The notes under the pieces were generated by a model. It saw only the letters and a program-made list of their open reading frames with translations, was not told the origin of the DNA and did not search any database. From assembly GCF_000949295.1 (NCBI RefSeq), contig NZ_JXYS01000022.1:1-41611 (forward strand): a stretch of DNA of 41,611 nt. Direction: 5' to 3'. The translations under genes were made by a program, and so were the position numbers. Positions 25,936 to 33,600 of this stretch are shown here, in pieces (positions within the stretch are counted from its first letter, which is position 1; each line of letters opens with the position of its first letter). Source of the DNA: Acidithrix ferrooxidans. GTDB taxonomy: Bacteria > Actinomycetota > Acidimicrobiia > Acidimicrobiales > Acidimicrobiaceae.

Positions 25936-26958
25936 TTAAATCGAAGTCGCCATAATGCGAGCCAGATCAACGAGGCGATTTGAATAGCCCCATTCGTTGT
26001 CATACCAACCGAACACCTTAACGAGGGTTGTTCCATTATCTAGGTTCATCGCCATAGTCATTGCTGCGTCGATAGTACAAGAAGCAGGTGTTCCGACAAT
26101 GTCAGATGAGACCAATGGTTCGGTCGAATAAACCAGAACCTTCGACAATGGACCCGAGGTGGCAGCCCTTTGATAAGCCGCATTTATCTCATCCTTGGTA
26201 AACTCGCCATTCAAAACCAACGTAGCATCGGTGATCGAACCATCTGGAACCGGAACTCTAAGCGAGGTTCCATCAAGGCGACCTGCCATTGCTTGAAGCA
26301 CAAGTCCCGTAGCCTTAGCTGCACCCGTAGAAGATGGGACTATATTCGATGCGGCCGCTCGTGCTCGACGTGGATCTTTATGAGCTAGATCGAGAAGGTT
26401 CTGATCGTTCGTGTAGGCGTGAACGGTGCTCATAAGTCCCTTATGCACGCCGAAGGCATCGTCTAACACTTTAACCATTGGTACAAAACAGTTTGTAGTG
26501 CACGAAGCGTTCGAAACTATGTGATGGATTTTTGGATCATAATCACCGTCGTTCACTCCGACCACAAAGGTCGCATCAACATTAGTTCCAGGCGCTGAAA
26601 TGATGACCTTCTTGGCTCCGGCATCGATATGAGCCGAGGCTTTATTTCCATCAGTAAATATTCCGGTACTCTCGATTACAACATCGCATCCGAGTTCTCC
26701 CCAGGGTAGCGTCTTTGGATCACGCTCAGAGAATACTCGAATCAAAGACTCTCCTACGATGATTCCTTCAGGACTGACTCTAACGTCCACTCCTAAGCGA
26801 CCATGCGTCGTATCGTACTTAAGAAGATGGGCGTTTATCTCAGGCGACGTCAAGTCATTTACTGCTACGACCTCAATATCGACGCCCTGCTTGGCTGCCG
26901 CTCTATAGAAGTTTCGCCCAATTCTACCAAAACCATTGATTCCGACTCGAAGCGCCAC
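25936..26958 (-). CDS. gap: Glyceraldehyde-3-phosphate dehydrogenase
   Basis: This 340-residue enzyme oxidises glyceraldehyde 3-phosphate with NAD and phosphate. It has the dinucleotide-binding GINGFGRIGRNFYRAA, VAVNDLTSPE (an Asp position typical of NAD use), catalytic cysteine in SNASCTTNCFVP, the phosphate site HAYTNDQNLLD, then SSTGAAKA, and FGWYDNEWGYSNRLVDL. It starts with GTG behind GGGGG at about 8 bases, following a leader that opens the glycolytic set. Confidence 0.97.
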   Translation of the reverse strand: MALRVGINGFGRIGRNFYRAAAKQGVDIEVVAVNDLTSPEINAHLLKYDTTHGRLGVDVRVSPEGIIVGESLIRVFSERDPKTLPWGELGCDVVIESTGIFTDGNKASAHIDAGAKKVIISAPGTNVDATFVVGVNDGDYDPKIHHIVSNASCTTNCFVPMVKVLDDAFGVHKGLMSTVHAYTNDQNLLDLAHKDPRRARAAASNIVPSSTGAAKATGLVLQAMAGRLDGTSLRVPVPDGSITDATLVLNGEFTKDEINAAYQRAATSGPLSKVLVYSTEPLVSSDIVGTPASCTIDAAMTMAMNLDNGTTLVKVFGWYDNEWGYSNRLVDLARIMATSI

Positions 26959-27653
26959 TTAAAACCCCCATCTTCAGACCTTTTGGTCATTTAATATTAA
27001 ACATCCAACAACGGCTTCCACAATATATCGAAATAACAAGAATCAGCCACTACGTAACTAGCTTCCGCCGATATGTTGTCTATCACTGATCAATGCTTGT
27101 GGGCATCCGAGGATAGGCAATAACTTGCATATTCGCCAATGACTCAAATTTCGGGACGTGAGCCTAAAAATCGCAGTCACGACATCCACTCAAAGAGAAT
27201 AGATGTCAACCAAATCCAAAATATCACGGAGACGATCTCGAAAAACCCCGACACTGCCAAATGAGCACTTGAAGGAAATCTTCAAAACCAGTCACCTAAA
27301 AAAGTTCGAGCAAGAAAGCGTTCAATCATCCCGTTAATACCAATTCACTTTATCGGCGCGATAAATCGATATTAGTTCGACCTTGGTCCACAAAAGACGA
27401 TTTCTGCAAATATGAAAAATCATCCTTGAGGTAATTTCCAATGGTGACCGAATTGCTCTGCCAAATGGCTCTGTCATATTGCTCTAAGGCCAAGAGTAAC
27501 TAAAGCTAGTGGTTTAAGACAATTTCAAAACCAAAACGCCACGTTACCGATGGAATTGTATTTCGGCTTGAATATCGATCGCACTATTTAATGTCACAAT
27601 GAAACAAGGTTAAAGTTCAAATGGATTCAAAGATCCAGCTACTCGTCCACTCA
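26959..27653. other. Gene-free region where whiA would be expected
   Basis: In many actinobacteria whiA follows rapZ and yvcK and precedes gap. Here 695 bases separate yvcK from gap and contain no open frame or remnant resembling WhiA that I can recognise. The gap promoter must lie in the left part. Confidence 0.6.
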
Positions 27654-28565
27654 CTATACAATAACCGCCTCAAGATATTTCTGAAGGCGACTAACGTCGT
27701 GAATTCGGGTATCATCGCGACAACCCAAGGAGGCGCGAACCAGGTTGGTAGGATCCATCATTTGGATGTCTCCTAATTCGATGGATCGATCATCGTATAG
27801 AACTACATCAGGAGTGACTCCGTATCTTCCGATTGCACGAATGTGGTCCACTACGGTCATATTTTGTGCCTCCCCAACCTGAGATGCAAGATTTGCGACA
27901 TAGACCAGCCTTGCCTTGGAACGACTAAGCGCCTCTCGGATCTCATGAATTTGACATACTGCAATGACACTCGTATAAATCGAACCAGGGCCCAAAACTA
28001 TGGTCGTAGCGCGTTCAATTGCCTCAACGACAACCGGGGCAACTCTTGGATTATTTGGAAGATGGTGCAACTCCTGAATCCCTGCGGTATTCGAGAGTCT
28101 AGCTTGCCCAAGTATTTGTTTACCTTGAAATTCACCCACCAAAGTTATGGGGTCAAGACTCGCTGGAAATATTCGCCCTGCAGCATGTGTCAGCCTAGCA
28201 AGCTCCAGTGCCGCTATCATTGGATCCTGGTTTAGAGTTGCCAACGCGGTGAAAATAAGATTTCCAAGAGCATGGCCCCGCAACTCAGATTCACCAAAAC
28301 GAAATTCCAGCAACTCGCGCCAGAGCGAGTCGCTAGGCACCAACGCTGATATGCAGCGACGAAGGTCACCTGGAGGGATTTGACCGAAGGCTTCCCTCAA
28401 TCTTCCCGAAGAACCGCCGTCGTCCGCAACGGAAACTATACCTATCGGGAAATGGCCACCTCTGGCTAGAGCATCTAGTGTCACGCCCAAGCCATGGCCC
28501 CCTCCTATAGCAACTATTCGACTCGATGAGTGCAAAAATTGGGGAGCAACATCTTCAAGGATCAC
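27654..28565 (-). CDS. yvcK: YvcK/CofD-like protein (gluconeogenesis factor)
   Basis: This 303-residue protein has the family start VAIGGGHGLGVTLDALARG, then VSVADDGGSSGRLREAFGQI, then PPGDLRRCISAL, followed by GHALGNLIFTAL and LGPGSIYTSVI. YvcK proteins bind UDP-sugars and are linked to cell-wall homeostasis and growth on gluconeogenic carbon; they share a fold with CofD, but this genomic place marks YvcK. It starts with GTG overlapping the rapZ stop (GTGA), so the two are co-translated. It is at the low end of the family's usual length of roughly 310-350 residues. Confidence 0.94.
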   Translation of the reverse strand: MILEDVAPQFLHSSSRIVAIGGGHGLGVTLDALARGGHFPIGIVSVADDGGSSGRLREAFGQIPPGDLRRCISALVPSDSLWRELLEFRFGESELRGHALGNLIFTALATLNQDPMIAALELARLTHAAGRIFPASLDPITLVGEFQGKQILGQARLSNTAGIQELHHLPNNPRVAPVVVEAIERATTIVLGPGSIYTSVIAVCQIHEIREALSRSKARLVYVANLASQVGEAQNMTVVDHIRAIGRYGVTPDVVLYDDRSIELGDIQMMDPTNLVRASLGCRDDTRIHDVSRLQKYLEAVIV

Positions 28566-29413
28566 CTTTCGACATCCCTATGGATTACCTTAGGAATCAG
28601 TCCCTGTTCTCTAAAATATCTGGCCAAGACCTCGGTTAGTACTACAGAACGATGCCTTCCACCTGTACATCCAACAGCCACAGTCAAATAGGACTTTCCC
28701 TCTTGAATATAAGCTGGTATCAAAAAGTCAAAGAGATAGGTAAGTCTCTTTATAAATTCATTCGTATCCGCCTGCTCTAGAACATAATCCCGAACGGGTT
28801 CTTCGAGGCCCGTATGTGGTCTCAGCTCTGGGATCCAGTGCGGATTTGGTAAAAAACGACAATCAAAAAGCAGATCGACATCCCTCGGAGTTCCATAACT
28901 AAACCCGAACGAAACAACCGTCACAGTAAGAGTAGAGCTTGATACTGGACCTGAAAAAAGCTCGTTTAAACGACGTTTGAGCTCGTGAACATTGAGATTC
29001 GAGGTGTCAACTATGATGTCGGCGATGTCGCGCAAGACCAAAAGCATTCTGCGCTCGCGCCCAATAGCATTTCCAACACCTTCCTCGCCGATAGGATGCC
29101 GTCGTCGGGTCGATTCAAAACGAGTTATTAGCGCTTCATCGGTAGCTTCAAGATAGAGCACCTTCACAGTTGCGCCGTTAAATCTAAGCCGCTCAATCTC
29201 CGACACCACTCCATCAATAGCCTCATACCCAAAACGTCCTATCACGAAGGCGAGTCGATCGGCATCACTATTTCGATCTGCCAGGTCAGAGACCTTTGAT
29301 ATCAACTCAACCGGCATGTTATCGATCACGAACCAACCAAGGTCTTCCAGCGCTGCCCCAGCAGTAGAGCGGCCTGCACCGGACATTCCAGTAATAAAGA
29401 GATACTCTGACAT
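28562..29413 (-). CDS. rapZ: RapZ, nucleotide-binding RNase adapter-like protein
   Basis: I chose ATG at 29413 (284 codons) because GCGAGGAA precedes it closely; a longer reading to 29494 lacks such support. It has the family P-loop ITGMSGAGRSTAGAALEDLGW, then FVIDNMPVELI, VSFGFSYGTPRDVDLLFDCR, FLPNPHWIPELRP and the C-terminal VGCTGGRHRSVVL region. In enterobacteria RapZ controls glucosamine-6-phosphate synthase through small RNAs; in actinobacteria its role is less clear. It overlaps yvcK by four bases. Confidence 0.94.
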   Translation of the reverse strand: MSEYLFITGMSGAGRSTAGAALEDLGWFVIDNMPVELISKVSDLADRNSDADRLAFVIGRFGYEAIDGVVSEIERLRFNGATVKVLYLEATDEALITRFESTRRRHPIGEEGVGNAIGRERRMLLVLRDIADIIVDTSNLNVHELKRRLNELFSGPVSSSTLTVTVVSFGFSYGTPRDVDLLFDCRFLPNPHWIPELRPHTGLEEPVRDYVLEQADTNEFIKRLTYLFDFLIPAYIQEGKSYLTVAVGCTGGRHRSVVLTEVLARYFREQGLIPKVIHRDVER

Positions 29414-30102
29414 ATGGTTCCTCGCCTTAAAAAACACGGCTGTAAAAGAATCGAACCCAACTCGACACGCCTTGAGTTTTAGATATCCTTTCAAAAAAAT
29501 CTAGTCCATGGTCCAACCATAGATACCTAATCAAGATCTTACGAGTGACAATCAATTTTCCAAGAAGTTCGACCTGGAGTGCCCGGTAAAGAACACCTAC
29601 GGCTTCCTAGAGAGCATTCATGAAGGACAACGGGTCAATGGACGTATTAATTCATGGAATGCACGACGAGGTACCTTGGAATTACTAGATCTCAAAACAC
29701 TAAACCAGCCATCTCTATTGATGACTAGCGCCAGCCATCTCCCAGGTTATCAAAGGAACTAACCCATGAGATTTGCGGATCACAAAGATTAACAGTCAAT
29801 TAACAGCGATCTGGTACCCAGATTACGAAGGACGACCCAAAGTAGAATATTTAATAAGGGTAAAAGCAGACTCAAGGATAACGAATCGACGTGTTCAACC
29901 GCCACGTGTCTGACACGTATCGACGCCCTAACCTCATGATCGCCACTACGACTTTTTGAATTTGACTACTTTGCTGTCAGTCAAGCTTTCGGTAGATAAA
30001 TCATCGCAATCTGTTGAGAAAAACACCGCCTTAGGAGGTGAGTTTCGAGCTGAAAATAGCCTCTACGCTAACTTCATTCATAGACACCCTAACGATGTGT
30101 TG
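29414..30102. other. Gene-free region upstream of rapZ
   Basis: This 689-base stretch should hold the rapZ-yvcK promoter. It contains a palindrome at 29904-29918. An 86-codon plus-strand frame at 29956-30216 overlaps the end of the methyltransferase gene and shows no feature. Confidence 0.5.
29904..29918. promoter_or_regulatory. Palindrome ACGTGTCTGACACGT
   Basis: Two 7-base arms are exact complements around one T. A further related sequence CGACGTGT stands 20 bases to the left, and ATCGACG follows on the right. It lies about 490 bases upstream of rapZ. It looks like a regulator site, but no binding protein can be named. Confidence 0.4.
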
Positions 30103-30867
30103 CTAGCTCTTTATGAATCGAAGTGCCAGAAGTCGCGGGACGAATCTGGCCTCGTAATACTCGGGTGCAAGATCAATAAAACCCTGTGGTGGAGCCGGCT
30201 CCAGCATCTGTGCTAACGACAAACTTGATGAAATGGCGGCATTTATGTAGTGCGAAAGGGGACGATGTACAAATGGAATAAACACATCTTTCTCCACTTC
30301 CTCCACATTTTGACTAACCTGAAGATATTTACCAATTCTCCAATACTGTTCCCCAAATGTCGTATCATCAACCCAACCTGAGTCAGGCGTTTGAAAAAGA
30401 GGGTGATTTAAGAGAAAGATAAATTGCCCACCGGTTTCCAGCAGCCGAGCAACCTCCTCGAGTGCTTTGGACAGATCCATTATGTGTTCAAAGACTAAAC
30501 ATGCAATCACTGTGTCGAAATGAGCATCCGCCAAAGGAATTGAGGCAGCGTCGGAACGGATGTACTCAATCTCTCCGCCACGCTCCTTTGCTAAAACAAG
30601 CTGCTCGGGCGTTGGATCGATTCCAACTAGAAGTTTGCGCTCGAAAAGCTTTGAAAGCGACCGAAGAATTTGCCCCTCGCCCGTTCCCACTTCTAAAACA
30701 CGCTGCGAGGCTCCCGTCCAATTGGCGATGATCGGGAGTATCTGTTCTACATACTCAGGATCTGCGCCTTCTGTGAACCCCTCCTGCCACCAAGCGGCGT
30801 TGTGACTCCAAAGCTCGGCTGCGATGGGTGCGAACTCATCACGTAAATAGTTTTCCTCGAAGCTCAT
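30103..30867 (-). CDS. Class I SAM-dependent methyltransferase, substrate unknown
   Basis: This 254-residue protein has the SAM-binding motif I VLEVGTGEGQILRSL, an acidic residue at the end of strand 2 (LVGIDPTPEQLVLAKERG), motif II-like SDAASIPLADAHFDTVIAC and the post-motif LVFEHIMDLSKALEEVARLL, then ETGGQFIFLLNHP. This is the Methyltransf_11/UbiE-like group, which acts on small molecules. The ~100 C-terminal residues probably define the substrate, which I cannot tell. Its neighbours (uvrC, rapZ) give no pathway hint. The start at 30867 follows GGGCATATG, and the ribosome site is poor. Confidence 0.88.
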   Translation of the reverse strand: MSFEENYLRDEFAPIAAELWSHNAAWWQEGFTEGADPEYVEQILPIIANWTGASQRVLEVGTGEGQILRSLSKLFERKLLVGIDPTPEQLVLAKERGGEIEYIRSDAASIPLADAHFDTVIACLVFEHIMDLSKALEEVARLLETGGQFIFLLNHPLFQTPDSGWVDDTTFGEQYWRIGKYLQVSQNVEEVEKDVFIPFVHRPLSHYINAAISSSLSLAQMLEPAPPQGFIDLAPEYYEARFVPRLLALRFIKS

Positions 30868-31286
30868 ATGCCCATCACCCTTGGTTAGTAAATCAATTCA
30901 AAGTCAGCATGGAAAATTATTTACGCCTTCCAGGCTTGTTATGCGAATTTGTTCATTCTACTCTTATCGCAAAAACCCTAGCAACCAAGGGAAAAATGTA
31001 ACTGACTACACCGACTCAAAGAACAAGCATCTCCACACCAAAAAGACAGATGGAATTTAGTGGAAATCAACCAATTAGAAGCCACACGGCTACCCTAGGG
31101 GCAGCCGTTCTATCTTGTCAACGCATTAGTCGACACCTCTCAATGCGCACTCTCTAGGCAGCCTATGGTATAGCAGATAGAGACGGAGTCGAGATCCAAC
31201 GACCATTTGCGCAATTGAGAATAGATCTTGGAGATCACATTTAAATTGACCTGAAAATACTCTTTATCCAACAAATAAACATAGGA
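30868..31286. other. Gene-free region between uvrC and the methyltransferase
   Basis: No gene is supported in these 419 bases. A small hairpin (CGGCT and AGCCG around CCTAGG, about 31087-31107) lies inside. Confidence 0.45.
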
Positions 31287-33152
31287 CTAACTGGGCAGGT
31301 CGTGCAAGGTCGAATACACTGCAGCACCCACCTCACCTGGTAGCCACCTCAAATTGGATAGCTCTTCGAGAGATGCAGTACGCAACTTTTTAATGCTTCC
31401 GTATTCATTGAGTAGTCGCTTTTTTCGTATCGGCCCCAACCCGCGGACATCATCCAAAATAGATTGCGTCATCTCCTTATCACGTAACTGACGGTGAAAT
31501 GAAATGGCAAATCTATGCGCTTCATCTCGAATCGATTGAAGTAAAAAAAGTGACTCTGAAGTTCTAGGAATTCGAATCGGCTCCGACTCATTCGGACGGT
31601 AAACCTCCTCAAACTTCTTCGCCAATGAAATCACAGGGATCTCGTCCTGCAAGCCAGCTTCGCAAAGCGCTTTGTACGCCATCGAGAGTTGACCTTTACC
31701 TCCATCAATTACCATCAAAGACGGTGGATAGGAAAACCTTGCCCTTTTCGAATCATCAACCATCGCATCGTCATTGGCATCATTGAGGCGGCGCAAACGT
31801 CTAGTAAGAACCTCGTACATAGCCGCAAAGTCGTCATTTTGTTCTATCGATACCTTAAATCGTCGGTACTCTGACTTCTTAGGAAGACCATCTTCCATCA
31901 CCACCATCGAACCGACGTAATTAGTTCCACTTAGGTGGCTCATATCGTAACATTCAATTCGAAGCGGAAAGATTGGCAAAGATAACTCATCAGCCAGAGC
32001 GGTAAGGGCTCGCGATCGGGCATTATGGTCTGATGCCCTCTTTAGGCGATGGCGTCTAAAGGACTCACTAGCATTTGCATTTGCTCGATCCAAAAGTGCC
32101 TTTTTATGGCCACGACGCGCAACCCTTATTGACACTAAGTTACCTCGAAGTTCACAGAGCCAATCCTCTATTATCTCAGTGTTCGTTGGTACAAACGGGA
32201 CGATCAGTTCCTTGGGGAGTTCGGCCGGAGAATCAAAATAAAGTTGCTCAATCAAGACCTCTAGAAGCTCATCCTCCGATAACTCCTCGACCCTATCAAC
32301 CGTAGTGGATCGCCGTCCACTGACTCTGCCGGCACGCACGACCAGAACGTCTACCTGACATTCAAGTTCATCAAAGCACAAACCAATCACATCAAAATTG
32401 TCGTTGGGATTGCCGACCATCTCCTGACGTTCAACAGCACGTTCTAGAGCGCCTAGACGATCCCTTAGCCTGGCAGCGCTCTCAAAATCGAGTTCACTTG
32501 CAGCCTTGGTCATATCAGCTCTCAGGCGATCGACAAAGCTTTTAGAATTACCCTTTAAAATCGATTCGAAGTTAGAGACTATCTCGGCGTATTCACGGTC
32601 ACTTACGAGATTCACACAAGGTCCGCTACACCTTTCGATATGGTACAAAAGACAAGGCTTTTTAACTTTCGCTGCCCGTTGAAACTTGGAATCGGAACAT
32701 GTTCTAATTGGAAATGTCCGAATAAGGAGGTCAAGCGTCTCCCTTATCGCATAGGTATGCGGATATGGGCCAAAGTAACGAGCACCCTTTCGATGAGGCG
32801 ATCGTGTTATCACCGCTCTTGGCCAAAGCTGATCAGCTGTAACCATCAAGTAGGGATAACTTTTATCGTCTCTAAGACGAACATTAAAACGCGGTCGGAA
32901 CTTCTTGATCAGACTAAATTCAAGCATGAGAGCTTCGACGTCATTTGAAACAGTTATCCACTCGACGTCAACTGCCGCTGTTACCATTGCAGCCACCCGG
33001 GGATGGAGGCTTTCGATAGGCGCGAAGTAATTTTGAAGACGCGACCGCAAACTCTTCGCCTTGCCGACGTAAATTACTCGACCGTCCTGATCCTTAAACT
33101 GGTACGAACCAGGAGAATCCGGAATTGTACCCAGATCAATACGATTTATCAA
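31287..33152 (-). CDS. uvrC: Excinuclease ABC subunit C
   Basis: This 621-residue nuclease makes the two incisions of nucleotide excision repair. Domain order: GIY-YIG nuclease (1-~90; PGSYQF ... VIYVGKAKSLRSR), a Cys-rich part (CSDSKF, KKPCLLYHIERCSGPC), a UVR motif that binds UvrB (ASELDFESAARLRDRLGAL), the RNase H-like endonuclease (IECYDMSHLSGTNYVGSMVV, then VIDGGKGQL) and C-terminal helix-hairpin-helix motifs (LDDVRGLGPIRKKRLL). The usual Gly-Val-Tyr is Gly-Ser-Tyr here. The start is TTG behind TTTGGAGC. It is divergent from uvrA. Confidence 0.96.
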   Translation of the reverse strand: MINRIDLGTIPDSPGSYQFKDQDGRVIYVGKAKSLRSRLQNYFAPIESLHPRVAAMVTAAVDVEWITVSNDVEALMLEFSLIKKFRPRFNVRLRDDKSYPYLMVTADQLWPRAVITRSPHRKGARYFGPYPHTYAIRETLDLLIRTFPIRTCSDSKFQRAAKVKKPCLLYHIERCSGPCVNLVSDREYAEIVSNFESILKGNSKSFVDRLRADMTKAASELDFESAARLRDRLGALERAVERQEMVGNPNDNFDVIGLCFDELECQVDVLVVRAGRVSGRRSTTVDRVEELSEDELLEVLIEQLYFDSPAELPKELIVPFVPTNTEIIEDWLCELRGNLVSIRVARRGHKKALLDRANANASESFRRHRLKRASDHNARSRALTALADELSLPIFPLRIECYDMSHLSGTNYVGSMVVMEDGLPKKSEYRRFKVSIEQNDDFAAMYEVLTRRLRRLNDANDDAMVDDSKRARFSYPPSLMVIDGGKGQLSMAYKALCEAGLQDEIPVISLAKKFEEVYRPNESEPIRIPRTSESLFLLQSIRDEAHRFAISFHRQLRDKEMTQSILDDVRGLGPIRKKRLLNEYGSIKKLRTASLEELSNLRWLPGEVGAAVYSTLHDLPS

Positions 33153-33600
33153 TCCAACTGCTCCAAATACCGAAATATCGCCATCGGCTGCTCACTTACC
33201 ATCACAGACTAACAAGCCCACCTTGTCTATAAATTTTAGATACCAAAAAATCAATAGGCAAAGCAGTCTCCGACCTCTCTTTGAACAACCTAGCGATTCG
33301 ATCTTTAGTTGTCATCATCGGTCGAATTTGAAAATTACCTGACAAATCCATCCTCCGAACTTCAAGCACGATGCTTATCTCTCTAATTGCAACCCAATTC
33401 GCTATCAACAACCATTAAACTAAATCGCCTTAGAGGGTAATCCACAAATAGCAAAGACAAAGAGCCCTGCCGGCCAAGGAAATAATGCAACCTCGTAGTT
33501 ATTGCCTTTGCGAAAGCAAGAGGCGTCTTTACCTAACTACAAGGCTCTCATGCAAATGATTTCAGGGCTTTCATGCAAATGGCAATAATCTTCAAAGAAA
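33153..33600. other. Shared upstream region of uvrC and uvrA
   Basis: This 448-base divergent region should hold the promoters of both repair genes. I looked for a LexA-type site (GAAC-N4-GTTC) and found none. A 16-base direct repeat lies just before uvrA (33543-33581). A 70-codon minus-strand frame here has no feature. Confidence 0.5.
33543..33581 (+). repeat. 16-base direct repeat in the uvrA leader
   Basis: GGCTCTCATGCAAATG (33543-33558) and GGCTTTCATGCAAATG (33566-33581) differ at one base and start 23 bp apart. The second ends 19 bases before the uvrA start. The first copy's ATG opens a 12-residue frame ending with TAA at 33588, a possible leader peptide. Confidence 0.55.

Noticed and set aside
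26959-27653. Decayed whiA remnant
   Set aside because: The minus strand shows no readable stretch resembling WhiA, so I report absence rather than a pseudogene.
29956-30216. Open frame of 86 codons opposite the methyltransferase 3' end
   Set aside because: It is a shadow of the real gene on the other strand and of the gap beside it, and has no features.
33153-33600. LexA (SOS) box upstream of uvrA or uvrC
   Set aside because: I looked for GAAC-N4-GTTC and close variants in the divergent region and found none; only the direct repeat stands out.
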